Of a DNA stretch of 64,000 nt, positions 33,881-46,740 are shown piece after piece (position 1 is the stretch's first letter; each line of letters starts with the position of its first letter). The translations under genes were made by a program, and so were the position numbers. Origin of the DNA: Dichetophora obliterata (lineage: Eukaryota > Arthropoda > Insecta > Diptera > Sciomyzidae). The stretch lies in NCBI GenBank assembly GCA_963920525.1, contig OY986436.1:185087496-185151495 (forward strand). Direction: 5' to 3'. The notes under the pieces are model-generated. The model saw nothing but the letters and a program-made list of their open reading frames with translations. It searched no databases and was not told the DNA's origin.

Positions 33881-35256
33881 TCAATTTTTGATCTAGTTGA
33901 GAAAAACTGGAAGATAATTTCTAGCATTAACTTTCTGGCCTTCACAATTCAGTCGCCAATAAAAACAAAAACGTAGCAATTCATTTCGTAAGAAAAAACA
34001 AACTAAACAATTTATTTTATAGGTAATAACCTGAATTAATGATATGATTATTAGTTATAAAAAAATCATAAGTTATAATTTAAAAGCTATGAAAAAACAA
34101 CTTATCAGCATTTTCCCCAAGAAAGTTGGGTCGTCTTTGTGATAGCTTTAATATCTTATTGTCAATTGAAAAAGTTTCAATGTTAGTTTTAAGTTACTTT
34201 TTACTGTTATGTTCACTGACCTCGCACGTTGACGGAGCAGATAAATATTTCTGAGCTATTTTTTTTAAATACACTTTAAAAATTGAATAAAAGTATTATT
34301 TTTATAAAATATTTATACAGTCGCTGGCGCACTAACCCATGATTTAATTGACGATATCAATTGATAATACTGATATTAATTGTTTGTAAAAACTAAAATA
34401 TAAGAAATATGTCCCATATTCGATATTTTCGATATAATGATAAAAAAGTGCATCTATTGCAGTTCCGGATATTTTTGTTGATTTATTGGGATTTTTATTC
34501 ATATGCGGACCAAATTTTTTCGTAAATAAAGCTTGTTAGCTGTAAAGCATCATTTGACTCAAAATGTACATTAAAATCTACGCCAACAATCAAAGGGATT
34601 TTATCTTCGCTTCTACTAAGAGCATTTGCTCTGTGTGAATGTAAATAAAACCGGTGGCAAAAATACGGCTTACTTGTTTAAAGCTAAGCTGACAGAAATT
34701 TAAAATCTACACACTTTATAAGTGGCCGCCATGCATAAGTTTTTGACAGTTTTTAACACCTAACAGTTTGTTATTCACAGCAACAGCGACCAACTTTTGT
34801 TTAACTCGTTCCCTCTAAGATAAACGGCACGTAAGCGTAGCGCAGCCGAAGTCATTTTTGCATATAAGACTACAAAAAGTGGCGTTTACGTAAATTTTGG
34901 AATAAGAGAATTAGACAAAAAAAGTAGTCATTTGAATGTGTTGCTACTACGCCAAAGCGTACCAAAAGCGGTACGTTTACGATACATTGAAGTAGTGCGC
35001 TTACGTAACGCTTCAGTGGTATGTTAAAGTAATACTGAAATTGTGTGTTTATGCATCGCTAAAACCGCTTCCGAACTGAATTTGTGTATTGAAATAAGAA
35101 ATGCTCTTGTATAATGAGGAATAAATATTTGAGCTTATTCTAAACAATTACTAATTATACATAGTATCTTTGGTAATTATTACTAATTAGATAATTATCT
35201 TAACTGTTTTAAAGAAATTATAAATATTTTGTTGCATTAATAAATAAACTGATGGT
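33881..35256. other. Spacer, nothing recognised
   Basis: GC-richer words such as AAGCGTAGCGCAGCC and GCGTACCAAAAGCGGTACG occur at 34830-35010, but I could not pair them into element ends. No coding pattern. Confidence 0.4.
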
Positions 35257-35730
35257 ATTTTCAATTCTACAGCCATTTTAAGCAGATATCGAGAGCACAG
35301 TTTTTAAAAATTTCACTTTTTTCGGCAATTTTTTGTAGAATAAACAACAACTTTTCAGCCGAATCATCTGAAATTTTAACATGTTACTCGTATTTACAAC
35401 ATCAGTGGCTATCGCTGGACTTTGAATCAAAGCTTTGTTTCAACTATAACTGCTATAACTGCACTCATAGTCATTAATAATATACTTGGTTTTTATTTTC
35501 TAGATAAATAGAAGAGTGTGCAACACCGCCCAAGCCCCCCTTTCTTTGAGAGGGCCTCACTGAGCGCCATTTTAAACATGGCCAAAAAATTTTCTAATTA
35601 AAAAAATAAAATTTTTATGTGGAATGAGTTAAAATATCGTTGTTAATTATTTAATCCTTTATAAAAGAATACTAAAAATACCTTAAATTATCGAGTGTTA
35701 GAATACTGTCCTGCCGTAAGTTTATAAGTA
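35257..35730. repeat. Anonymous dispersed repeat, copy B (empty mariner site)
   Basis: This is homologous to 6227-7770 minus the mariner. At 35502-35515 it reads AGATAAATAGAAGAG, with one TA where copy A has TA, 919 bp of element, and TA. It therefore documents the pre-insertion state. No coding capacity recognised. Confidence 0.82.
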
Positions 35731-38229
35731 TACAGTTCTCGATACACAATTATTAACTTCCAACATAAAAAAAAAACACTCAACCAAATCAATCAATAGA
35801 AACTCGGTCAAAGTTCTTCAAGGACTGTAATGGCCAGTAAATATTTTTTTTTAAAGTTTGCAAGTATAGCTACATTATGTAATGTTTTAATCCTGCAATG
35901 AATTTTCCAACACAAACAAAAGGACTTCGTGTGTCCAAGTATCGAAAAATATGAACTAAGGAAAGATTCCTCATTCCAACTATTTTTGTCATCCAAATTC
36001 TTTTTTTGTTAATAATGTTTTTAATATGTGATGAATGAGACTATTTCTTAAAGAAAAACTCTTACAAGGTGTTTTTTTTTTATCTTTTACTTGAATATAA
36101 ATTTTGTGAATTTTCGCCCAAGTTAATTTTTTTGAAATTATTTTTGGATAAAGTAGTTTCTCAGTCTATTTCATTTATGAAAATATTTCCTTCAATCGCT
36201 AAAATAAAAAACATCTAGATAAAAATTGGCTTAAATTGTTGTGATCAGATTTGGGGATTCTGGATTTGAAGTACCTAATGAGAAGGTACATGGTGACAAA
36301 TCTTGGACTGAATTTGAAACTTTTTGGATTACATATAGAAAAACACTAAAAAGGATTACTTTTTAATCCAAGGAAAAGTTTAAATTTTTTTAATCCAAGA
36401 AAGATTAGCTTTTAACCCGCAAAGAGTTAAAAAAAAACCAATATAAATATCAATTTAAAATAAAACACTTGTCTGGCCTGTTCATAATTTGACAAACGTC
36501 CTGTGATATGTTAGACCTTATCCACTCCTCCAACTCCGTTGTTAATAATGTTTCCCTTATATTGCATCATTACGAATGCAAGTAAGCTTGCAGTAAGTGA
36601 CCAAGCAGTAACGTTGGTTCGTGACTCAGCTAAATTAAACTAAAGTAGGGATTAAGAAATAGTACTTTTTGGATTAAAACTTCCTTTAAACCAAAGATTG
36701 GATTAAAAACCAGTCCAAAATTTTTAACCGTGTACTTTCGACACTGAAGCGAAAAATGAGTTTTCATTAGAATTTTGTAGCTTCCAAATCCTTTGTTATC
36801 CCATTCTAAAATTTTAATATGTTATAGGCAACAGTACTGAATCCAAATTATAATGAAATAAAAAAAAATCTAAGAAACCTTTTTTTTTTGTTATTGAAAG
36901 ATCAAGAATTCCAGAAGAGCCACTGAGACATACTTTTAAGGTTTTAAAACGTTATTATGAAAATTTAATACTTTTTAAAATCAGCAACAATACAAAGCAA
37001 TTTTTTCAAGCGTTATGTGAGAAAACATGTAAATTTCAAACTGCGAAGCCAGTTGATATACATTGATATTACATTTTTAGAAACTGAGAAATTACTTATT
37101 AAGAGCAAAGGAATTATGCCTTTACATAAAATTACAGCTCAATCAAAGGAGGTCGAGTTGAGAGAGTTAAAAGTTAAGATTATGTTACCCAGAAGCAATA
37201 ATGCATTTTAAAAAATAAAGTGTAAGCAAAGAATTAACTTTTATGATTTTAAACAATATTTTTCTAAATTTAATAGATTTGGTTAAGATAACAACATTTA
37301 AATCATAGAAGTCGAATTCTTACAATACTTTTTCTTACGTGTATGCAAGACCCGTGAAATCAGTCCTTCAGCTTGGTATTATTTTTTTCTTTAGCTTTTT
37401 TGTAACTATATCGCCTTTAACATTAACTTACCTTCCTTTCATCTTCACCTCTTCAGCTGCTTTTATTTTACAACTCAAGAGTCCATCTATCACTCGTACA
37501 TACTGTGTCCAAATCTGTAGCGCCTAATTAGCCCATCATGCAATATATTTGTCGTCGCTGCTTGTTTACACTAAAAGTCGCTGTTGGAGTTGGCAAGCCG
37601 ATGCACGCACAACAGTCAAGAGCTTGGCTGATGCTGCCAGGGGTCAGTTTAGATTCTAATTAAAAATGCACAAACACTCGATACTAGTTGAATATATTTT
37701 TGTTTTTTTTTTTAAGTTTTTTTATGTTTGTTCTTCAACTTTTGTATAAAAAACAATTTGAAAAAACACTTCAACAATAATTTAAATTCCATACAATTTA
37801 AATCGTGCTGCAGCACTTGCAGAATGACAAACGCCGCACAGTAAACATAAAAAGTGCGTGCAGACTATTTTATGTTCGGTATTTGTATGGGAAGTTTGTT
37901 AAACTGCAAATGAAACCGAATGAAAACAAATAAATTTTCCATATTGAAAGAACTTGCAGTACTTGTCGATTAATTAAGATATAAATTAGAATATTTTTCA
38001 TACATAAAATGAAAAAGTTTAAGAATATTCTGCAGAATACGCGAAAAATTTTGATTTAATTCAGGATTGTAAACAATATTTTGTTAGTCTATTTTAATAC
38101 AGCAACAAATAAAAAGAGTGTGAACCAATTTTTTCCCCACTTGACTCTCACTGCTGCTTTAAAGCAGTCCTCCAATCCTACACTGAGAAAAAAATCAAAC
38201 AAATTTGCGTTAATATAAATGCATGCATG
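35731..38229. other. A+T-rich DNA, no gene seen
   Basis: Short frames only (35808-35996, 37017-37211, 37339-37527), none with a domain. TGGATTAAAA-type words recur at 36345-36420 and 36660-36720 in both orientations, perhaps a decayed MITE. ACTGAGAAAAAAA at 38182 resembles a transposon terminus without a partner. Confidence 0.45.
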
Positions 38230-38241
38230 TTTTAAACACAA

Positions 38242-38580
38242 AAAATAAAAAATAAACTGGCCATTTCAGCCCTTGGAAGGACTTTGACCTAGCTTCTATT
38301 GATCAATTGTGTTGTGCGTGTTATTAAATTTTTGATCACAAATGACCGAGAACTAGACCTACGTGATTTTATGCCGACTCCGAACGGCTTATGTTCTCAA
38401 GAAGCTTTACATAGCAATTTTTACTCTCTGAGGTTTGCCATTGTCTGCAGAGAAGTGACGACCGAACAGAAAAATTAATTCAATTGAAAAAGTTTCTGTC
38501 TGAGCTGGAATTGATCTCCGGCTACAGCGGTTCTTTAGCTAAGGAGCCACGCACTCTACCCACTAGGCTTCGAATGCCAC
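38242..38580 (-). repeat. tRNA-derived SINE, full-length copy
   Basis: The 339-bp element is flanked by the 12-bp direct repeat TTTTAAACACAA (38230-38241 and 38581-38592), fixing both ends. Reading on the minus strand, a tRNA-like head has an A-box-like segment (AGCCTAGTGGGTAGAG) and a degenerate B box (GATCAATTCC), then the family body with TTCAATTGAATTAATT, TTCTGTTCGGTCG, GCCGACTCCGAAC(reverse) and TGGCCAG near the end. The length equals the copy at 51782-52121. A/T-rich 3' end (TTTATTTTTTATTTTTT on the minus strand). Confidence 0.92.
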
Positions 38581-38828
38581 TTTTAAACACAACTTTGTTG
38601 AATATAATTGATTTTTGTTAAAATTAACTATATTTTAAGTATACGAATCATTAAAATTTTATTACTTGTCATCCTTGTTTGAATTAACAAAAAACATGTT
38701 TGAAAATTTCAAACAAAAATCCTTTTAATGGGGGGAGGGGGTGGTTAAAGTTTCTTCGGTCAAAAAATGACAATTTTTAAGAATTTTTTTGTAACATACA
38801 GTAATTAAAGATTTATTTTGAAAATTAA

Positions 38829-40504
38829 TCTATATATATAAAATGGAATGTGTGTTTGTTTATTTGTTTGTTTGTACCTTATAGGAGACCAAACCTCTGG
38901 ACCGATCTTCCTGAAATTTTCACAGCATTTAACTGGGACTCTGGCATGATTAATAGGGTACTTTTTTCGACCACGCCCACTTTTACGCCCACTTTTTTAA
39001 AATTATGTAATTGCTCCCATATAGTTTTTAACAGATTTACTTCAAATTGTATACACATTATACTCCAGGCGAGGTAGAAATAAACATTTCATACGCCACG
39101 CCCCTTTTCACGCCAAATTTAAGTTTTAAACTTTTTGTTCTCTGTACAAATTTGTTCCTTCCAACGGATTATTTTTTATTTGGTAGTATATTGCTCTTAA
39201 TACTGTTAACGTCGCCATATTACTATGAACCACGCCCACTTCACCGCCCCCTTTTTTTAATTCAGATACTTACTTATACCACTAACAATGTTTACTATAC
39301 AAAATACTTTTTTGTAATATGTATTTACCTAAAGTTTTATATACTTTTATCTACAGGTTAGGCAGCCATAGATTATTTTATTACCAAATCCCCCTTTTTC
39401 GCCCCATTTTACTTTAATTATAATTAATCTGCTTTCAATCTATATATATAAAAATGAATGTCTGTCTGTCTGTTTGTTTGTTTGTTTGTGCTTTATAGGA
39501 GGCCAAACCCTTGTACCGATCTTTCTGAAACTTACACAGCATTTTACTATGACTCTGGAAAGAATAATAGGCTATATGAAGTTTTTATTGGACAAAGGGG
39601 CGTGGCACTGCCCATATAACCCAAAAATTTAAATCGCCATATTTTGGGCATTTTTTGACTTAAGTTGATGCTATTTGGTACATATGGTATTGGCATAATT
39701 AGGAATACGTACCAGGAGAAAAGTGGGTGGAACCACGCCCCTTTTTAGGAAAATTAAAAATCGCAATATAGTCTTAACTACTGGACCGATCGTCATTAAA
39801 TTTTCACAATAGGATATTCTTACGAAATAATAAATTCTTGACTATATAATGTTGTGAGTGGACGAAGGGGCGTGGCCTCGCCCATATAACCCAAAATTTT
39901 AAATCTTCATATCATGGGCATTTTTTGACCAACGGCGGCAGTATTTGCTATATATGGTATTGGCATGAATAGAAATACGTACCAAAAGAAAAGTGGGCGG
40001 AGTACGCCCCTTTGTTTGCGATATATTGGAGGTTGGACCTGATAACCGATCTTAAATTTTCACAGCGTTCAGCTTTGACTAAGGAATTATAAGTTATAAC
40101 ATGATAATATTTTTCGACCATGCACACTTCTGCACCTACTTTTTTACTACGTTTATTAACGGCTTTACCACAAATTTAAAATACATATTAATTAATTAAA
40201 ACAAATTTAAAACATATTAATTAGTCAGTGGTGGAAGAAAGAGAATGGGGCTACTCTTTCTTCCACCACTGACTGCGAAACAGCTGATTGTGTAATTGCT
40301 GCTTTTTTATTGGTCTAAAAGAAAAAAGGGGGAGCATGAAGCAAATTACATGCGATTCAGTGCTGAATTCTAATTGGTTTACAACAAAAAAAGAGGCGAA
40401 GCATTGCAATAATTAAATTAAATAAAAAAAAATTTGTAAATATATAAATACTTCTAATTTTATTTTATACGAGGGGGTAGCGAAGCACACCGGGTTCAGC
40501 TAGT
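38829..40504 (+). mobile_element. Helitron/Helentron-like non-autonomous element, double 5' end
   Basis: The start TCTATATATATAAAA occurs at 38829 and again at 39439. A single end CGGGTTCAGCTAGT finishes at 40504. TC...CTAGT matches Helitron termini, and the AGCGAAGCACACCGGG block before the end is familiar from animal Helitron-like repeats. Both 5' ends are followed by (TGTT)n-like and ATAGGAG-CCAAACC blocks. A ~270-bp block with ACAAAGGGGCGTGGC, CCATATAACCCAAAA and GGGCATTTTTTGAC repeats at about 39590 and 39860. No Rep/helicase gene. The right flanking base is A, not the T expected of canonical Helitrons, so the exact class is tentative. Confidence 0.72.
40224..40273. other. Perfect 20-bp stem hairpin inside the Helitron-like element
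   Basis: GTCAGTGGTGGAAGAAAGAG (40224-40243) is followed after 10 bases by its exact reverse complement (40254-40273). It lies in the 3' part of the Helitron-like repeat. It could be a terminal-hairpin relic, a small nested foldback, or a small-RNA precursor. Nothing in sequence alone decides. Confidence 0.65.
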
Positions 40505-41310
40505 ATATTATAAAACAACATTTGAAGAATATTTAAAAAATTTTTAGTTCAAAAATAAAAAGAAATAACGGATTTGTTGCAGTGCCCACTATATTTTTTT
40601 TTCAGTAACCACGATTCCTTAGCACTGCATTATCTGAAATCAAAAAACAAATGGTTTTGATTAGTTAATAAGTTTCTTTTTTAATTGGCGCCGAGTTTTT
40701 TTATTTTATCAATTTTTAAATTTTTTGCATCTTTTTAAAGTTCAAATGTCGATTTTTTGACAATAAAATCGACCTACTTGTAAGATTAATACTAATTGAA
40801 AAATTTTCAAAAGCTCGACTCCACTTGGTAGTTATTTTTATTTAAAATATATTTATAAATCTTTAAAACGATCGGTTCAATAGTTTTTCGGAATGTTGGT
40901 CACCGACATTAAAAATTGCATCTTTGGGAAAATCGATTTAAAGTTTTTTTACTCGAAAATCCCAGTATGAGGGCCGGTGGCTTGAAATGCTGTATCTTCG
41001 TTAGTTTGGCTCCGATTTGCTTGACACAATACTCTCAATATGTTGAATATTCAGAAAAACAAATAAGACAAAAAAACAGTTTTAAGAACCTTAATCCCCC
41101 GCCCTCTTAATTTGAATTAACAAAAAACGGGTTCAAGAATTTTAAAAAAAAATCATATTCATTTTACCTGATTCCTGTTTGGAATAAACAGAACGTATTC
41201 AAAAACCACTGAATAACAATAAAAAATATGTGGTTTCAAATAGATTTTATTATTAAATATATTGGTTATGTATATAAGTTTTCCATTATTTATGGTGTGA
41301 ATATTTTTAG
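40505..41310. other. A+T-rich spacer
   Basis: No supported gene. TTTGAATTAACAAAAAAC occurs here (41110) and left of the Helitron-like element (38681), so the two flanks may share an older repeat. Confidence 0.4.
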
Positions 41311-41319
41311 TAACACATT

Positions 41320-41905
41320 TTTTACCTACAATATTTAAAAGAATTAATATGTCTATCGAAACCTTTTATTTTAAAAGGATAATAGTACACATAAAGGTCG
41401 ATATCATCGTTCAAAAACAAAGTTTTTTTAAATAAATTCATTATGTTTTTACTGTCATTAATATTAAGGTCATCAATTCCTAAGTTGTAGTTGTTGATGA
41501 ATGTTAAATGCAAGCTAAAGCTGTCCTGAGTGTCGAAAATGCAGAATTTTCCAATTTTTTGCGATCACATTTGTTAAATCGTGCTGTTGGTGTAATTTAC
41601 GCTGTTTAAGAGTTTCGCTGTTACGTAGTCGATACTATCTGAAATTTTGAATAAGTGTTTTCAAAGAAATGCTATATTTTGCGATTTCCGCTTACTACTG
41701 ACCTGCGTTTGAAATTTGTTTACAAGCAGTAAACTCTTTCCTCGATTGATGATTCTCTATATTGGCCTGACCATTTTCAACTTTGTAGCAGCATAGTTTT
41801 TTTTCAGTCAAGTTTGAGCAAAACGGTTCCATCCATGACTTCCTTAAAATCGATGTGGCAATGGCAATAGAATCAAATTCAGAGTTTTTGCGTGTAATTC
41901 AGGAT
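41320..41905 (-). pseudogene. Unidentified coding-like fragment
   Basis: On the minus strand from about 41900, an open stretch reads SEFDSIAIATSILRKSWMEP, CSNLTEKKLCCYKVENGQAN and RKEFTACKQIS. It then meets a GT-type junction (CAG/GTCAGTAG near 41700). After ~60 bases there is an AG junction (AAAATTTCAG). A second stretch follows with SIDYVTAKLLNSVNYTNST, two stops, then KIGKFCIFDTQDSFSLHLTF, DDLNINDSKNIMNLFKKTL and DIDLYVYYYPFKIKGFD. That stretch runs to a further donor-like AG/GTAAAA at about 41325. I do not recognise the protein. The exon-like layout, if real, suggests a decayed host gene or a captured gene fragment, not a simple transposase. Confidence 0.35.
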
Positions 41906-42162
41906 TTTATGCAATCGTTTAGTATATGAGAATTTCAATAAAAATGTCATAAGCAATCAACTTGATTTTTTTTGCACTGAAACTCGAATTGAATTAAATA
42001 ATTTGTAGGTTTTTTCTTGTAAAAAACTGCAATCTGCTCATGAAAACTGGCAAAACATTACAGCACATTTTACGCAGTATCTACACTAGATCTTAGAACT
42101 TTAGACCTTTTGCATATAACTACAAAACTAATGAAACAATTTTTATCAATTTATACTTATAT

Positions 42163-44133
42163 AAAAGCTAATAAAATATTCAATCTTATGCTATAAGAAA
42201 CATTGCCTTTTAGTCAGCACATTTTTTTTTTTAAAAACTCTGCAACGTGAAATTTTGGTTAAAATTTTTTCGAACATTTGATAACTTCAACTCACATTAC
42301 CCTGCGTTACAAGAGCATGAGCAAGAAATTTTTGATTATGTAAATTTCGTATTTTGAGGAATTTTTCAGCAAAAATTTTGATGTATAATTCGAAGATATA
42401 TAATATGGTATTTTTTCAAAAAAGCAACACAACTTCACAGTGAATTTTTGCGAAAAAATTCAATTTTGTTTTTATTAAACGTAGCTACATAAGTAGGTAT
42501 GTAAAAGTTATATGTATATGATATTAGCTTTAATTGCAAGACATTCAACTTTATTTTTGTAATGTGCAATTATTTAAATGACTATTTCTGTGGTCACAAG
42601 GAATACCTAAGGAATGCCTAAACTCAAAGTATCGGAAAAAACGATATTTTTATTGCACTAACTCCGACATTTTCGCAGACATAAGAAGTACTCTATTTAG
42701 GGTAAAATGTGTTTTTCTGCATCTTTCCAAAGATTGGCAACAAAGAAAACGGCGTATCGCTTTTTTATGATATTTTGAGTTTAGTCATTCTTCCTTGGTA
42801 CCACGGATTTTATGCTATTGATCTGCTGTTGATCATTGTTCGAAACAACAACAATCCAACAAAAGCACGGACCTTAATACTTTTGATTTTTAAGTAGGGA
42901 AATTCACAATCTCGTGTATTTTGAAAATTTATGCATTTGTGCAAAATTTTAAAAATTTCATATCAATTATGAACGGTCTTTTTGGTATAATTTGCAACAT
43001 TTGTTGTAGCATTTGTTGCACACGAATTTCACAGCTTATTAATGAAAAGCAAAATTTTTTTACTGAAAATTTTACTTAACTCAATTTCATGTCGAAAAAA
43101 TCTTTAAACACAATTAATTGGTTTTATTATTTGCTTATCTTCCATGTCAGTTTTTTTCGCCTTTACTTTATTTTATAATCAGCAGTCACTTTGCAATTTA
43201 GTATCGCAATGTATAGTAAATTTTAGCTATGGATTTTAGTGTTGTATATATGCAATAGCGTAGTAAATGCATTCCTTTTTATTTTCTTAGTGTAGAGTAA
43301 ATATATATTTTACCATTTTGCAAATGATATGGTGCAAGACCATTTGCACTGGATTGTGAATATTCCTAGTATGTTCTCAGCACTACGATGCATTGTATTG
43401 CATTCTTCTGTTATTTTTTTTTTGTTATACAGTTTTTTCGCTATGAATTGGCCTTTGAGACCTTCGCTGGCTTTACTATACTATACAGTTTTTCAATATT
43501 TTTTCTTGAAAAAAAATTTCTTGGGATGCATACTTCCTTGTGGAGTACGAATGAAAATTTTTTGGATATTAAAAAATTGTTAAAAATTTTACTATTTTAA
43601 ATGATCCAGCAAATGGAGACACAGGTCTTCTAAATATGGTAAATAATACGTGGAAAATGGATTTAGGACATAAAAATTGTGTTATGTAATTGAAAATTAC
43701 AATAAAAATTATCCGGACAACAGAAAACGTACAATACTTCACAACTTAAACTAATGTCGTATAATTTTTTTTTTCTTATGATTATTTACATAAATACTTA
43801 CGTAGCTACGTTTAATAAAAGTAAAATCGAATTTTTTTTCGAATTAATTCACTGTGAAGTTGTGTTGCTTTTTGATGAAAATAGTGTATATATCTTCGAA
43901 TTACACATAAAAATTTTTGTTGTAAAATTCCTCAAAATACGAAACTGACATAATCAAAAACTTCTTCCTCATGCTCTTGGAACGCAGGGTAATGTGAGTT
44001 GAAGTTATCAAATGTTCGAAACAATTTTAACCAAAATTTCACTTTGCAGAGTTTTTAAAAAAATGTACTGAACAAAATGCAATGTTTCTTATAGCACATA
44101 TTATGCACATCTTAGAAAATTCTATTAGCTTTT
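42163..44133. repeat. ~2-kb element with ~335-bp inverted arms
   Basis: Arms at 42163-42495 and 43793-44133 are reverse complements at about 85-90 percent by eye. They share TAAAAGCTAATA, the GAACATTTGATAACTTCAAC block, ACATTACCCTGCGTT, GCAACACAACTTCACAGTG and ATTAAACGTAGCTAC. The 1.3-kb centre has two small frames (42709-42897; 43329-43583) that I do not recognise. The arms may be terminal repeats of a foldback transposon, or an inverted duplication. No flanking duplication found. Confidence 0.72.
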
Positions 44134-44939
44134 AAATGAACCAGATGAACCAATGATTACCACTGCCATTGACATACCTGTTCTTGAGCAAGTCGCTAAA
44201 TTTTACTGGTCCAAAGGATGTTAAATTTTAAAACTATAATCCACCGCTAACTGGTCAACTGCGTATCCAACTCAACCCATAGCTATGCAGGCTGGCCCGA
44301 GGTGGGGAACGATTCGGAACCCAATTGCGATTTTCATGTCATTGAGTTATTTTGTTTTTAATTATTTTTGTGTTAATTTGGAGTTAATTTGTAAAAATTT
44401 TAACTATTTCTATTCCAATCGGGGGCTCGTTCTCAAGGGGAAGGGTTTACCTCAATTTTGTTTTATTTTAGTTTTTATTTAAAGTTAATTTGTAAAAATG
44501 GAACTCTTTTTAATCCCAATGGGAGGTTCAAACCCAAAACTAACCCCTTACTTGCGGTCTTGCACTCACAAATAACCCTATATTCCCTTATAATTAAGAC
44601 AAACCTTGAGCAAACCTCATGCACACCTGGTCATGCACGTCCCATCTTAACCAAAACTATATATGGGGTCTGTCCAGACCACTGTACTTCTTCTTAGTAA
44701 TCCCAATGCTGTCATCCATCGGAGGGTTAAACGGCTCCCTTTTTTCGAGTAGATTTTTGGTCTTTTCGGAATAAAAATTAAAAAATTCGTGACGCAACCG
44801 CACACAGCACCGTGAGGGCCAGCACGGATACCAACGAAAGGGGTGAGTTACTTTTTGATTATTTATCATATGATTAAGTACCAACCTGTGTATATGCAAT
44901 AAAAGTGAAGAACTCACCTTTATTATAAAAAACATAAGT
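44134..44939. other. Spacer, nothing recognised
   Basis: GTTAATTTGTAAAAAT and CCCAAT/CCAATGGGAGG words repeat once at 44370-44420 and 44480-44530. No domain in the short frames. Confidence 0.4.
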
Positions 44940-44944
44940 GAAGT

Positions 44945-46735
44945 TCTGGGCATAACATAGTCTCAGACTTCATCTTCGACAAGATTGGTGGTTGGAAGGT
45001 TTCAATGGAGCACTCCTACTCCGACCACCGATACATTGTGTATAATTTACACGATACATCTTCAAAAATAATACCCCCGCCTAACATTCGCAAGACAAAT
45101 TGGGGAATATACAAATAGGCTTTAGCAAAAAATTTGCCATCGGGTCCCATTGACAAACCTAAATCGGCAGCTGATCTAGTCGATATATTAACCAAAGCAA
45201 TGAACTGCTCTCTTGCTTCTTCATGTCCCAGAAGGACAACAAAGGGGAAGCTCAAACCAAAGTGGTGGTCCTCTATACTGGATGGGCTGAGGACTGAATG
45301 TAGAAGGCTCTTTAATGCAGCTAAGCACTCGAGAGCTGAGTTGGATTGGGTAGCCTATAAGGTATCCCTCAAATATTTCATAACCAAAACTAGGAAATTT
45401 AAAATATCCTCTTGGAAACGATTCTGTGAAGGAATTGAAGAAATTGCAGAGGCTTCTAGGCTGCGCAAAATTCTCGCGAGCACACAATGTTCACCCGGCT
45501 ATCTCAAAAGGTCGGATGGAACATGGACAATGTATGGTGAGGAGTCTCTCAACCTCCTATTAGATACGCACTTCCCTAATGGTAGTGCGGCCACTGGTGC
45601 ACAACTGCGTAGTTCAAGCTGTCTCCAAAACAAAAATACGGGGATTCATATCACAAGAATTAACCAATCATCAATCAATCTCCGATAGGAAACTAAATTG
45701 GGCGATAAACAGTTTCAAGCCCTATAAATCACCAGGGCCTGATGGTGTTTACCCTGTAGAAATACAAGAAGCTTCGATATATATTTTCCATGGCTTCACA
45801 TTATTTTCAACGACAGCATAAGCATAGCATATATTGCTAACGCTTGGAACAAAGCCAGAGTGGTCTTGATACCCAAAGCAGGGAAGACATCACATACCAC
45901 TCCCAAGGATTTCAGGCCTATAAGTCTCACGTCATTCCTCTTGAAGACGTCAGAACGGCTACTAGATTTGTATCTACGCAGCAGTATTGACTCTGCTCTC
46001 TTATCGACATCACAACATGCATACAGTAAGGGAAGGTCCTTGGAAACGGCTTTACACTCACTGGTCCGGACCATTGAAAAATCCTTATTGGATAACGAAT
46101 TCACCTTAGTTGCTTTTGTAGACATAGAGGGAGCATTTAATAATGTCACTCCACAATCTATTCGACTAGAGTTGCGTAGGTTGGGTGTGAATAAAATTAT
46201 CACTGATCTAATAGATAAGCTGATCTAATAGATAGCACAAGGCGGTGTGCTATCTCCACTCCTCTGGAATCTGGTAGTGAACAACGTACTGCTTTCTTAA
46301 GAGAGGCAGGATACGCAGGATAGAGGTGTATTGGCAGGATACGCCGATGACTTAGCAATCGCAGTCAGAGGCAAATTTCCCACTACCTTACGTGACATTA
46401 TGCAAAGAGCTCTTTGCAAACTCGAGCGTTGAGCCGAACTCTGTGGTCTCGGAGTAATTCCGGCCAAAACAGAATTGGTCCTTTTCACATGGAAAAATAG
46501 AATTCCGACTCTCACACAAATCATTTTATATGGGTCTGCATTGTTCTTATCGGAAAATGCAAAATATCTAAGACTCATTCTTGATGGTAAGCTTAGCTGG
46601 AAACTAAATATTTCTAATGTCAACCACACCTTTTTAGTTTTTTCTGCATTTCATTTGAAACGCTACGAGCTACTTAGGTCTGAGTTGGATCTACATTCAT
46701 GTTGTGATATTCGTTGTATTCTACATTAATTATAG
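44945..46735 (+). pseudogene. LINE ORF2 pseudogene: endonuclease end, reverse transcriptase
   Basis: The first piece ends the AP-type endonuclease (VSMEHSYSDHRYIVY, with the conserved SDH). A linker follows (45134-45688: WWSSILDGLRTECRRLFNAA, KISSWKRFCEGIEEI) up to KPYKSPGPDGVYP. The reverse transcriptase then continues with ARVVLIPKAGK, KDFRPISLTSFLLKTSERLL, AYSKGRSLETALH and VAFVDIEGAFNNV (first catalytic Asp). Next are QGGVLSPLLWNLVVN, GYADDLAIAVRGKFP (YADD centre) and the NAKYLRLILDGKLSW region. Stops or frameshifts fall near 45118, 45690, 45820, 46228, 46290 and 46432. The sequence fails after about 46735, so the thumb, RNase H and 3' end are missing. Motifs fit the R1/LOA group, possibly the same lineage as 29988-30928. 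Confidence 0.9.
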
Positions 46736-46740
46736 GCCCG

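Noticed and set aside
34800..35060. Possible MITE from GCGTAC/GTACGC-type words
   Set aside because: The words could not be paired into consistent ends or flanked by a duplication.
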